In this document: piece after piece, positions 31,999-44,032 of the stretch
How positions within the stretch are numbered: the stretch's first letter is position 1
Layout of the letters: each line of letters begins with the position of its first letter
Assembly: GCF_000276665.1 (NCBI RefSeq)
Contig: NW_004955475.1
Location: 294,872-358,871 of the forward strand
Direction: 5' to 3'
Length of the DNA: 64,000 nucleotides
DNA from: Chinchilla lanigera
Lineage: Eukaryota; Chordata; Mammalia; Rodentia; Chinchillidae
Position numbers and translations under genes: made by a program
The notes under the pieces: model-generated
Databases searched by the model: none
Told to the model about the DNA's origin: nothing
The model's input: only the letters and a program-made list of their open reading frames with translations

Positions 31999-32383
31999 GT
32001 TTTTGGTGGGGGCGCTGCTAGGGTTGGAACACAGAGCCTGTGCACTGAGCTATATCCCTGGTCATTTTTTAAAAAATGTTTAACTTTGAAACAGGTTGCT
32101 AAGCTGCCCAGTCTGGGCCTGAACACGCAGGCCTCCTGCCTCAGCCTCCCAGAGTAATGGGGTTGCATGTGTGTGACACCACATCTAGTCTGACACTTTG
32201 TAATATTAATGCCACTTTTTTCTTTTCAAAATCCCATTGGTTAAAACCTCTAGAAAGCCTGGTGTGACGGCACACACCTGTAATGTAATAATCGCGGATA
32301 CTCTGAAAAGCTGAAGCAGGAGGAACACAGGTTTGAAGTCAAGCTGGCCGACATAGTGAGACTTTATCTCAGGAAACAAAACA
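31999..32383. mobile_element. B1-dID (minus) and B1 (plus)
   Basis: 31999-32192 is a diverged minus-oriented B1-dID. 32258-32383 is a plus-oriented decayed B1 (gcctggtgtgacggcacaca) with an A-rich end. Confidence 0.6.
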
Positions 32384-32599
32384 AAATGTCTAGAAAAATT
32401 ACTGGCTAAATAATGGTGATAGAAGTTATTTTCATTTTCTTCCTGAAATGCATCTAGGGCTTCACGGTTATACTTGATTACTGTACTTGGTTTCTGATAA
32501 AAATTCTTTACTAAGTTACGAAGTTTTCACTGATTCCTAGTTTTCCCTATCAGTTATCTGTTGCTGTATAATAAATTGCTCCACTGTAGCAAGAGAACA

Positions 32600-34060
32600 G
32601 ATGTGTACTTTTATCAGACCATTTTTCAGCATTTATGAAAGTGATTATATGATCTTTTCTTTAACCTCTTAATGTAATAAATTACAATAACAGCTTTTGT
32701 AATGTTGAGTAATCCTTGCACTCCCGGGAAGTCTTCATTTGTCAAGATATATTCTTTTAATACACTGACAGATTCCATTTGATCCCTTTTAAAATATTTG
32801 TTGCTCCATTAATATGTAAGGTTAGGCTACAATTTGAGGGAATTTTTTTGTTTTGTTTCTTGTTCTAAACCTACCTAGTTACTTGTCCTTATTTTTCCTA
32901 GCTGAAGACTGAGCCCGGGGCCTTGTGCATGCTAGGCATGCACAGCCCTGTTTTGTTTTGTTTTTCAGACAGGGGTCTTGCAATGTTGCCCAGCCTGGCC
33001 TTGAACTCGCGGGCTGAAGCCATCCTCACCCTTCTGAGTAGCTGGGTTACGGGCATGCACCACCGTACCCAGCCAGTTCCTAGCCTTATAGAATGAACTG
33101 GAAAGCTGTCCAGTGTACCACGACTTCCAAAATACCAACTAGATCTGGTACTATGTCTGAGAGAAAACTTTGAACAGTTTTTCAATTTATTCTTTACTTT
33201 TCTATTCTATTCAGGATTTCTGCCCCTTCTTAGGGCATTTTGGTAACATATTTTCCTAACAGAACACACTTCATCTAGATTTTCATTTTTATTGGTATAA
33301 AGGCATTTTCTTATAACTTTTTCCTATCTCCTCACAATCTTATTTATCCTTTTATTTTACTTATATTTTCTCACTTTTTTCTCAGGCATATCTGCCAGAT
33401 AATGGTCTACCTAGTTTGCTGATCTTTTTTAAAAGCTATCTATTACTTTATCAAATCATTTGCTTTCTATTTATTATTTTCTATCTGCTTTCTACAGTAA
33501 TTATTCTATTTTCTCTTAGTTTTTTTCAAGCTTCTTGAATAGAATAATCAGCTCATTTATTCAACCTGTCTTGTTCTCCAATAAAACCAGTGAAGACTAT
33601 AAATTTTCCTTTAGAACTGCTATGGCCATATCCCATAGGTTTTGATACATATAGTACTCTTACTGATGTCATTTATTCTATTTTTTGTGTGTGTGTTTTT
33701 GAGACAGGGTCTGGCTATGCAGCTCAGGCTGGCCTTGAGCTCACTTTGCAGCCCAGGCTGGTCTCGAACTCACAATGATCCTCCTGCCTCAGCCTCCCGA
33801 GTGCTGGGATTATAGGCGTGCACCACCGCGCCCGGCCTGATGTCATTTATTATAAATAGTCTATATATTTCATTCTTATTTCTTCTTTAATGCAAGATTT
33901 TTGCTCTTGGTTTTTTGGGGGGGAGTTGGGGGTCTCACTATATAGTTTCGACTGAACTTGAACTCAACAGTGTAGCCCAGGGTAGCCTCAAACTTAGCAA
34001 TCCTCCTGCCCCAGCCTCCTCAGTGCTGGAACTTTTAAATGTGGGTAGGGCCTAGCCTTT
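32600..34060 (-). mobile_element. L1 ORF2 fragment with nested SINEs
   Basis: The plus strand follows the reverse of L1 ORF2 in order (taatccttgcactcccggga, tcatctagattttcattttt, tcccataggttttgatacat). Nested in it are a B1-dID at 32896-33075, a B1 at 33678-33836 with a perfect 15-bp duplication (ctgatgtcatttatt at 33663-33677 and 33837-33851), and a decayed B1 near 33930-34030. Confidence 0.7.
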
Positions 34061-34491
34061 TTGAGGTTGCAGTTCATACTTCCTTTTGTTGCATTTTAAT
34101 TAGAGAATATAAGATATGTTTTCTAATTAACTTGGAAATAATGCTGTCTGAAGGAGTGGACAGATTCTTCCCTCTGCCTGAGCACCTTTACCCAGTCTAT
34201 CTAACTGGCAAACTCCTAGTCACCCTTAAGAACAGCTCAAATGTCACATATTCTAGGACCAAACACTCCTGCTTGAGGGGACAGTCTCCAGGAAAGGATA
34301 AACTACAAATGGATTCCAATTTTCCTGTTTTGTTTCCTGACCTGATCTCCCAAGCATTCTTCTCAGACACTCAGACACCCGTTCCACAGTCACACTAGGG
34401 GCTAAAGGACATGGGGGAGGGGTCTGGCAATGATACTGCATATTTATCTGGAAGGGAGAGGGATTGGGGGAGGAATGGGTCTAGCTCTTAC

Positions 34492-34587
34492 CTGCTCTCT
34501 GCCAGCCTGCCTGAGGGGGTAAGCTTCATGGAGTCAAGGACCTGAGTAGGACAGCAATACTGGTGTAGAGTATGAGACGCTGTGGAC
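34492..34587 (-). CDS. IQSEC2: candidate alternative IQSEC2 exon in intron 2 (new N-terminus or cassette)
   Basis: On the minus strand, a donor AGCAG|GTAAGA follows 34492. A long CT-rich tract ending CTGTCTCTCAG precedes 34587, so the 96 nt between could be an internal exon of exactly 32 codons, open in the frame required by exon 3. The same stretch holds an ATG at 34529-34527 followed by 12 codons (MKLTPSGRLAES) and AG, which joins exon 3 as a Ser codon, exactly as the 30-nt exon does. No other ATG occurs for about 170 nt upstream, so this could also be the first coding exon of a short isoform started from a promoter in the adjacent purine-rich block. The Kozak context is weak (T at -3, A at +4). 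A 949-residue human IQSEC2 isoform with another start is known to me; whether it uses this exon is inference. Confidence 0.5.
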
Positions 34588-34588
34588 C

Positions 34589-35470
34589 TGAGAGACAGCA
34601 AGAGAGAGACAGAGAGAGAGAGGGAGAGGGAGAGGGAGGGAGGGGAGAGAGACAGAACGAAAAGAGAGAAAGAGAGAAGGAGAGAGGGGAGGAAAGGTAG
34701 GGTGGACAATTGGGATAAGGAGGTGAATTAGTGGGGGAGGGGAAAGGGAAGTTGGCAGGAAGGGAGGATGGGGAATGGAAGGGGAGGGAGAAGAGGATGG
34801 TAAGAAGGGAGAGAGGAAGACAGGAAAGGAGGGATGGATGGAGGAAGGAAAAGAAGGGAGAAAAGGAAGAGGAAGAGGAAGGAAGAAGGAAGGAAGGAAG
34901 AAAAAAGGAAGAAAAAAAGAAAAAACCACAAAGTCAAGAAAGAGAGGACGGCACTCGAACCACAAACAGAACACAATGACAACAGGGGGCAGCAGAGACG
35001 AAAGAGCCGGGCTGGGCCTCCTGTGTTCCAGGTGACTCCGTGGGGACCTGGGCCACTGAGAGACGCTGGGACACCACAGCAAGGAAGGGGTAAAGGAGCC
35101 CTCCTCACACCAGACGCCACATGGGTAGGGAGGCGGGGAGGAGAAAGGGAAGATGAAAGAGAAAGGGAAAAGATGTCTGAGGGAGCTCCTCTTATAGAAG
35201 AGCCCTTGCAGGAAGGGAGAAAGGATAGAGGGAGGAAGGGCTGCGGCCCCAAAGAGGGGGAAGAATGGGGCGCGGGGGGGGGGGGCGACACTGAAGGAGC
35301 AGAGAGCAGAGGGAGAGAGAGAGAAACCGCAAGAGACAGGAAAGACAGAGAAAGAGGAAGACAGAGGAGGGGTGAGACAGAAGACACAGAGAAAGGACAG
35401 GTAGGGACAGGCAGAGAAAGCCAGAGCAGAGGAGGGCTGAGGGAGGAGAAGACTGACAGGGTCTCAGTGG
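34589..35470 (+). repeat. long purine-rich (GA) tract, possible promoter region of the alternative exon
   Basis: The + strand is almost free of pyrimidines at 34589-34928 and strongly purine-biased at 35120-35470, with GGAA/GAGA repeats of no fixed period. At 35271-35286 there is an unbroken G-run with CG flanks. On the transcribed sense (minus) strand it is a CT-rich tract directly upstream of the candidate exon at 34492-34587. It could be a TATA-less CT-rich promoter or a large polypyrimidine tract. Confidence 0.6.
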
Positions 35471-35574
35471 TCTTGGTGACAGGAGAGGACTCAGGGCTGA
35501 TTGGGCAGGTGGAGCCCAGGCAAGGCAGAGGACAGGGTGGTTCCAAGCAGTCTTTTAGTCTTTTTTTCTTTCTT

Positions 35575-35752
35575 TCTTTTTCTTTTTCTTTTTCTTTCTT
35601 TTTTTTTTTTTTTTTGAGACAGGGTCTCCCTATGTAATCCAGGCTGGCCTTGAACTCACTATGTAGCCCAGGCCGACCTTGAACACGTGGTGACCCTCCT
35701 GCCTCAGCCTCCTGAGTGCTGGGATTACAGGCATGTGCCACCAACCTCGGCT
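35575..35752 (-). mobile_element. B1 SINE
   Basis: Minus-oriented B1 with a long T/TTTCT tail at its low end. It has gagacagggtctccctatgt and gagtgctgggattacaggca, and ends near accaacctcggc. Confidence 0.85.
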
Positions 35753-38700
35753 CAAGTAAGCAGGAGTCTTTTGCTTCCAAGGCCAGTGCTGCACCCCCTA
35801 CCCCACACCAGCACCACCACCCCTGCTCCCCCCCAGTGCAGGGTCCAAAGGCCCCTCTCCCTCCTGCTTCCCAAGATTAAAGTCCAGGGATTGGCATGAG
35901 GGAGGAAGAACCGCAAGGAGTGAGGCTGAGGGCAGGTCCCTCTGCACTACCAGCACAGTGCAGCTGCTGGGGTCACACCATTTGGCCAGAGCCGTGAGCA
36001 GCTGGAAGTGCAGCCTGCCCCTCCAGGTCAGCCATTTGCTGTTCCCCACAATCCCCTGAAGGCAGGCTGTGGTCCGAGCCTGGCCATTCAAGAGCCCAAG
36101 TAAAAGTCAGAAAGAGATTTGGCTGCAGGCGAGCCCACTCTCTCACTTGTAGCAAATTTGAAAATGCCCAAATCTTAAAACTTTATAGAGAATCTTTGAG
36201 ATTTCTTATCTGAGACTCTCGAGTAACTGTCATCATCACAGCAACTGTTTCTCAAGTGCATCTATGTGCCAGTCACGGACCTATGTCTTTGACTCGCTAT
36301 CTCATTGAATCGAAGACTTAGAGACACTCAGGCTGCTGGAACATTGGTGTCAGGGTATCTCAGCAGCTGGAGCAACTTAGCCCTGCAATGCTGTGTGTGC
36401 CAGGGCAGCTGCCAAGCTCGCTCCTCCCAGCCCACAGACTAGGGGGGTACTCAGGGCTCCGGGGTCCTTACAGAGCTGGGCACCCAGATGCCATGGGCTT
36501 GTCCACTCAAGCCAGCTCCCTCCCCAGCCAAAGGCCTCCAAAAGTCCAAGAGGGAGTCAGGAACCAGGAAGCCAGGAGGCTGCTGAATCAGCAGCTCAGG
36601 GAGTGGTTCCAGGTCTGGGCAGGAAGGGAGGGGGTCCGGCTGTGGGGCCCACATTCCTACCTGCTGTTCTTCCTGGGGGGCTCCATGGGTCTGGACCCGT
36701 CCCAAGGGCAGGCCCCCTGGCCTGTGGATACCTCCACTGCGTCACCTCCTCCTCCTCCCCACCCCTTCCCTTGAAGGAGGAACCGAGGAGGCGGGGCCAG
36801 GCCTGCTGGGCTGCAGGCCAGATTGCAACTGGAAACTTTGCTCCTTCCCTGCTCTCCCAGGAGGGCTGGGAACTCCTCTTAAGAGGAAGCAGCTCTAGAG
36901 CTCACAGTCACTCCTCAGGGCCAAACCTCCAGCTGGGCTCCCTATGTCCAACTCCACTAGAATCTCCTTAAGTGCCCTGACCAATTTGTGTCACTAGGCC
37001 TCTTCTCCCGCAGAGCAAATTGAAATGGAAAGAGGTTTAGTACTAGCAGCAGAACCCCAAGATTAGGACCTGGCTTGGCCATTCCCAAATCTGGAATCCG
37101 TCTTCTCAGCCACATCACTGCTTCATGAACAAAGAAACCTTCCAAGACAAGCGTTTCCCAGACATGCTCATTTCCGCACAGTTATGGACTACGTTTAGGA
37201 GGTGTTCTGGGACCCTTTGCATCAAGTAAAATTCGAATTACCCATTTTGAGGATATCAAGATGGGGGCCTGGCCAATATTCCTTACCACTGCAAAAGCCC
37301 CTCCCCCTTTCTGGACTGTTTTCTAGACTGGCCAAGAAAATGCTCTCTGAAGAGAAAAGCACAAATCAGAAGACCTGCCATGCATCATCAGGAAGCTGTT
37401 CCCCCAAGGAGACTGCCCAACCTGACTGTACAGATGGGGCATTTGAGGCCTGGAGAGGACTAGAGTCTCACCAAAGTTTATGAAGCTCTGTTCAGACTAG
37501 GATCCAAGCGCCCTGACTTCCTGCCTACTACCACAGTAATCTCTCTGTCCTCTACACAAGTGGCGCTGGAGAAAGGAGAGAAGTGTCAGGGTCTGAAGGA
37601 TGCAAGGCTCATAAAGAGGAGCACATTTCCAGTTCAGAGCACCTTGTCCTTTCAAGTCCCTGAGCCCAGGCCCCTGGCTGTTCTGAGCAGGAGGTGACTC
37701 TAGGAGGAGTCAGGGGCCCAGTGATCTAGAAAGAATAGGGGCTGATAGGCAACAGGCCAGCCTTCCCGCCTCCCCGGCAGGGCAGCTAGTTCCTCTCAAG
37801 AAAGCCAAGAAAGAGGCCCTCTAGATCACCACAGGCTTGGCATCTGTGAGCCCTCTGTGGCTGCCTCTCCCTCTGCTTATTCCCTAAAGCCCTGGCCCTC
37901 CAGGCTCTGGCCTCAGCCCTGCCTTGTTTACTCTCCCTGAGAAACGCTCCGGGCTGTCACAGCCGGTTCACCTTGAACCCATTTGCAGTTATCACCCTAC
38001 GAGCTGGGTGGCCCAGACCTTCCTCTTAGCCTTGCAAGAGTCAAAAGAAATAAATTCTAGCCCTGGTTCTAAGGCTGATGCTGTGTGACCTGATGAAGCA
38101 AAGAATGTACACTCTGGTGCCCGGCAGAGCTGGGAACCGGTCTATATATAGAAGGTGAGTAGTAATTCCCACCTCACGGGTACCTGTCAGGGTGCACATG
38201 ATAGAGAGTCTTGAGCCTGAGGGCTCCCTTCTCCTAGGGAGGCGGGGAGGCCCGTGGGAAGCCTGTTGGTTTTAGGGATGGAGGAGAAGAACCCTAGGAA
38301 AGTACCCCTTAATCTGGAGCCACTTCGGGAATTCAAACATATCTGACTGAGCATGTTGTATAAACACGGGCGCTGGCCCAGGAGGAGCTAAAGAGAAAAG
38401 GGAATTAAAGGGGAAGAGCAGGACCCAGGCATAGGGCACTGGTGTGAGTGGGTCCTTCATTCACTTCTTCCAACAGATAGTGTGGACCAGGTGCTGGACA
38501 CGGCAGAAACTAAGAGCAGACAATGTCCGGGTCTCGCGGAGCTTATAGCCAAGTGAGAGGAGATAGCCATTCACCTACGAACAGAACGAAACCGAACAAG
38601 GGGAGAACATGCTAGGGAGACTAAAAAACCTCAGCAGAGGATGGAAGGCGCTACTTCCGGCAACTGCAAAGAGGCTGATGTGGCTAGGTGAAAAGCGCAA

Positions 38701-40125
38701 AGGGAAGAGAAGTGATACTGGAATGCAGGAGGGGCCCCATCGTGCAAAGCCTTGAAGGCCGCAATAAGGGTTTCCTTATGTACACTAAGAGCATTTTGGA
38801 AGCCTGTAGCTCATAGACAGGCATGGGACGGGGTACCTCTGAAGCCCCTGCACTTGTACGCAAAACATATTAATTTCTAGTTTTCACTGGATCCTCAGAG
38901 GGGTTGGTGATCCCAATAGTAGGGAAGCTTCTTCAACATGATCCCAGGCACTAAGCGCCTAGCGAATGAGCTAGCGGCAGGCATCCATCTTGGGTGAGCC
39001 AGCCCATCTCCCACCTCCAGCGAGCTGCAGTCCTCCCCTACTGTCAAACTGCACCCCACCCAAACAGAGATGCTTGCGATTGTACCCCAGGCCTTGCCAT
39101 CGCCTGTGTTTTCCCTCTGGGCCGCCACAGTCACCTCCCTGCGCCCTCTCAGAACCAGCTGTGACTCCTCTCAGACAGGCCAGGCCAAAGTCTTGCCGTC
39201 CTTCCACTCTGCCCTCCCTGCAGCCAGCTTCCCTTGACACTGTTCACAGCTTGGGGCCTTTCCTTGGCCCAGAGTTCTATGAGGAAAGGGGCGGTGTCTT
39301 GTTCATCTCGGTGTCACCGGCACCCAGCACAGGGTCCTGGTCTCACACGTTGGTGGGGACCATGTACACAGACGTGGAGGCTGCAAAATGAGCCAATGGA
39401 CACTAGATGGCACTGAGCCACCGGACTCCTGCACTGACGCTGACCAGGGCCACCTGGAGGCGCACCAGGGCCACACATGCCTGCGTCACCAAGAGCCCAG
39501 AAAGCATGGAAATTCTGCCCCTTTGTTCTGCAGTGACTTAGCTCCGGGCCCACCGTTTCCAGCCTCCCAATGTACTTCTGCCCCCTTTCCAAACACCTTC
39601 TCATGACAACCCCACCTCACTCACATACTGCTTTAGTTCCTCACAAACGCAAGTGCCAAGCACCCTTCCCCCAGGCCTGGCCTGCACCAGTACGCACTTC
39701 ACCTCACCCCTCCTCTTCTCGCCCCTCCCTGGGCTCACTTCCACTCATCCTCTAAGCCTCAGCTTGGACTTTAGCTTGGTGAAGCCTCCCTGACCCTCAG
39801 GCCGGGAGGCTAGGTTAGGCATACTTCCGCAGTGCTTCATGGCAACCTATACTTCCCTTATAATTGTGGATAATTGTCTTTTTCCTGACCAACCAGTGGG
39901 TTCCATCCAAACCATCACTCTATCATTTGCCATTCTACTAACTGCATTGTATCAACTGGCACTTCGTATGTACTCAACACGTTGTCCTTGAATGAAGGAA
40001 GGGAGGGACAGGTGGACAGATGGATGACTTCAGGCAACTCACTTTACCTCTCTAGGTGTCTCTCTCCCTATCTGAAAATCACTCCTACCTGGCAGAGTGG
40101 CAACAAGGATTAAAGATAATGTGTG
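35753..40125 (-). other. intron 2, sequence upstream of the alternative exon
   Basis: No exon recognised. 36360-36960 is GC-rich with aggcggggcc (Sp1/KLF type) at about 36790. A MIR remnant lies near 37400-37510. 37600-39800 is unique, C/G-rich in part. Confidence 0.65.
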
Positions 40126-40271
40126 AACCAGGTGTGGTGGTGCACGTCTACAGTCCCAGCCCTTGGGAGGCTGAGGCAGAAGGATTGCCCTGAGTTCAAG
40201 GAGAGCCTGGACTACATAGTGAGTTCAAGGACAGCCTAAACTGCATAGGAAGACCCTGTCTCAAAGAAAAA
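40126..40271 (+). mobile_element. B1 SINE with 14-bp target-site duplication
   Basis: Plus-oriented B1 (ccaggtgtggtggtgcacgt) flanked by perfect copies of aaagataatgtgtg at 40112-40125 and 40272-40285. Confidence 0.92.
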
Positions 40272-40639
40272 AAAGATAATGTGTGTCAAGTGCTCTCTGA
40301 AATACAGTAAACATTTTCTGGAGCAAAGTAATGATTAATATTTGGAACAATAAAAACAAAAGAGGAGGAGGAGTTGAAGACGACTCTGCCCTGAGCCTGG
40401 GATCATCTCTCCCACTTAGATTTACCATTTATATACAGAACTGGCTTTTCCAGTAATAATAAAAGGGCCATTTTTCTTAAAAATAACAACAGCATCTGTT
40501 ATGTGCCAGGCCAGAAACAGAAGGCCCCGGAGAAAATGGTGGAGAGATTGTAGTCTCAGCCAGAGGATGAGACGCAAGGGATGTGGGCATCACCCTTGCG
40601 TCTGAAGACCAGTCATTACTGGAACAGCTGGTTCCTAAC

Positions 40640-40810
40640 TCTTTACTCACAGGTGAAAACTCGTCTAAGGGGTCATTAATCCCCTCTGTAATTAATGTAA
40701 AAGCTGCAGGGCTTGTATTAATGGAAAAGTAAGCTCAAGCATCAAGCTGATAATATTGATAATGTATACATGTAATTATATTCTACAAATAACTATAAAT
40801 TCAGTCACTG
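40640..40810. promoter_or_regulatory. AT-rich block dense in homeodomain-type motifs
   Basis: Repeat-free looking sequence with ggtcattaatcccc, tgtaattaatg, gtattaatgg, tgataatattgataatg and gtaattata in about 130 bp. Clusters of TAAT cores in a non-repeat interval of a neuronal gene suggest an enhancer, but conservation was not tested. Confidence 0.3.
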
Positions 40811-40967
40811 CACTAATAAAATAGAAAAACTCCTGAAGCAACTAAGAACTCAGTAGCAATCATCAGAAGCATTATGCCAATTGTTCTGAGGCTACAAAAC
40901 TCACCACAAACTGGTAGCAATGGTAAATCCACTGTGTATTTAAAAGGTGTTTCAGTGTAAAATAAGG

Positions 40968-41474
40968 GAGTGGGGGGTAGCAGTGGTAGAGCATATGCTT
41001 AGCATCCGTGAGGCCCTGGGTTCAATTCCCAGGACTAAAAATAAATAAATATAAATAAATAAATAAATAAATAAGGGGAAAGTTTTAGATGAAACAGTGC
41101 ATTTGATAAAGAACATGGAACCTAGCTGGGCATGGTGGTACACACCTATAACTCCAGCACTCTAGGAGGCTAAGGCAGGAGGATGGCAAGTTTGAGCCTA
41201 GCCTGGGCAATTTAGTGAAAGTATCTCAAAGTAAAAATAAAAAAGGGCTGGGGATGTAGCTCAGTGCAAATGTCCTGGGTTCAAGTCCCATGACTAGGAG
41301 TGGGGCAGGAAGTGCAGAACTTGAAAACATAGTGAAAGGGAAAGATTTACACGATCTGAAAAGAAACCAGAGTATATATTTTTCTTTCTTTTTTTTGTGG
41401 TGCTAGGGATTGAACTCAGGGCCTTGTGCGTGCTAGGCAAGCTCTCGCCCCCTGAGCCACGTCCCCAGCACCTG
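40968..41474. mobile_element. SINE cluster: ID, B1-dID and ID
   Basis: An ID (plus) lies at 40968-41036 with an (AAAT)n tail to 41072. A B1-dID composite (plus) lies at about 41118-41305. A minus ID lies at about 41383-41474. The three sit within 510 bp. Confidence 0.75.
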
Positions 41475-44032
41475 AAAACATAGTAGTAACCAAAGGTCAT
41501 CTTGCAATAAACTAGAAGCCAAAACTTGGCAGATGGGCAAACTTACATTCATGGGCCTCTGAACAAAAGAGCCCCTAGGCTCCAACCTCATTTGTATGTG
41601 CATAAAAACTGCTTACAGTTGGAAGAAACACTAAGTGCTGAATATTTCACCTTTCTACCCTTACTCACTTCTAGGAGGATGACTTCCACCTACAGCTCCT
41701 TGCTTCTTGTGTTATCCCAGGCTAGAAAGAATCGCTGCAGTCAGATGGGGGTGGAGTAAAAGTTGGAAGATCAAATAGCTTCCAGGTTGGTGGCCATGTT
41801 GGGCTGTGTGGCAGCAGAGAGAGTCAGTCCAGAGAGAGGAATCAGTGAAAAAGGAATGACAGGGACCATGCAAGCTGTGAGAGATGGAGAGAAATGAGAT
41901 ATGTGCTCAGGAAAGCAAGAGAGCCATCTTAGTCCTTGACTTCCTGATCCTGCTTCCAGTTGGCAAGGGGCCTGGCTATACTTCACTTACTGTTCTCAGA
42001 TTTTGTAAGACGTAGCCTCACAATAGTCCCTCTCCTTATGCTTGAGCTAGTTTGATTGGGCTTCTGTTCCCTGCAACAAAATGTACCCAGACTAAGACAA
42101 GTGAAAATTAGGAATATAAGCACAGGGCTTGCATAAGCAGAAACACATAAAGAACACTTACATTGGGAAAGGTGAATGCAGTTATATGGGATTTGGTTTG
42201 TTTGCCCAAAAAACCTCCTCATGTCCTAACGCTTCCTACTACAGCAACACGCTACAGCCATGCACTCACACACGCTGACATTCAGTGACATGCAGAAACA
42301 AATGCAGCAGCCACCAGATAGGCCCATAATCAGACACCTCAATGTGCACGGCCATGTGCCAGTATGCAACAATGCCCCAGCGCTTTTCACAGCCACACTG
42401 CCGTGGAGCCTCCCCTACATGCGGCGATGCACACCGACACACATGAACACAGTGACACTGCCCGTAAGGCTCAGGGAGCAGTCAGAGCTTCGCTGGGCTC
42501 TGCGCAGCCTCCTTCCCCAGCTGCCAAGTGACTCATCCCTGGGGCTGCTAATTAAAGCCAGGACAGAGGAGACAGAGGCAAGGGGAGGGTAAGAGAGGGA
42601 AGGCAAGTTTATTTTGGTGTCAGCCAGGCACTCAGCCAGCTTAGGGGTCACCCGATTTCTGGGGCTGGGCCAGGTGCGGGCAGGAGAACACAAAAAGGAA
42701 GGAAAGGAGAAGAGGAACCTTTTGCCCCTTCTTGTCCCTCCGGAGCTTCCTGGAAAGGTCCCTCCTTTGGGAAAATTACCCCAGTTCCTTCCATTTCTCT
42801 CCTCCTCCACTCAGCTGTCAGAATCCAGATCATCTCTTCTAGACCCTTGTTCTCACACACTGACTGTCTACCTTGCTGTTACACTCTCATCTGGGCTTGC
42901 CAGAGCTGGCTCATTTGTGGCTGTAGCAACCTTACACTGAGAGTGTCCCACAGGAAGGGACCCCAGTTGTCTGCTTCTGTCCCCCCAGTGGGTTACCCCA
43001 TGTAAGTCTGCTATGCAGGGAATGTGCGGTTGGGTTAACCTTGGGTTAGCACGGTAATCACCAATCTGACGGTGTGGATTACTAACCTTAATTGTACTGT
43101 GCGGTAAATTATTTTGGTTCTCTGAGCCTTAGTTTCCTGATTTTCAAATGATAAGAATATGTTCCCTACAGGATCACTGTGAAGATGAAATGAGAAGCCG
43201 GTAAAGTACCCAGGGTGGTGCCTGGCATACAGCAGCTTTAGCCAACACATAGCAAGTGCCATTGCTATTGTTGACCATGAGGATCCATCAGACCTCACCT
43301 CAGCCTGCGGCAGCAGCAATTACAGAACCAAGTTCCAAACTGGGTTCTACTACATAGTACCTGCAGGACCTTGGGCAAGTCCCATAAGTTCCCAGAGTAT
43401 TGTCTCATATGTGCAGTGGGGATTCACGCTATGACACCATAAATTTACTGTGAAGATTTGAGTCTGTCAGATGTCCTATGTGGCCTGGCTTTTAGAAGTG
43501 GCTCAATAAATTATAGCAGTGATTCCTAAGGAGAGCAGGAAGGGCTCAGGCCTTTAGGGCCACAGAAGCCCTGGAAGGAAGAAGCAGTCAGGGTGGATGA
43601 CGGTAGCCAGAGCAGGCTTCCCAGAGCGGGCAAGACTAGAGTTGGGCCCCAGAACCAGAACGCATTTGGCAGGCCGTGAATGACAGGGTCCTAGGCAAAG
43701 GAAGCAGGAGGAGTGGAGAGCTTGGGCAGAGGGAGCAGCAGGATGGAGCTAAACAGGATGTGGAATGGGAGAGAAGAACTGGACACAGCTGGGGCAGCTC
43801 TGGGGACTGATGGCATCTTACACAAGTGAATGGGGGAGCCACAAAAAGGTTGTGAGGCCTTGGCGATCTGAGATTGCCAGGAGGTCAAAACAAAGAAGAA
43901 TCTTCGAGATTATCTAATCCAAACTCCAGTTGGACAGATGGGGGCACTGAGGCCCAGAATGGGAGGCCTCCTCTGGGAACAGAGCCAGCAGTGGCTCCTC
44001 CTCCCACTTCATCTCCTGATGCAGTGGCTCCC

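Noticed and set aside
34834..35637. 267-residue plus-strand open frame (Lys/Glu/Arg-rich)
   Set aside because: It is the translation of the purine tract, which lacks stops by composition. It ends in a B1.
34728..35780. 350-residue minus-strand open frame
   Set aside because: It is made of a B1 SINE joined to the CT-rich tract, with low-complexity Ser/Pro/Leu translation and no splice or family support.
42260..42592. 110-residue plus-strand open frame
   Set aside because: No homology recognised, no splice signals, low-complexity His/Thr-rich start.
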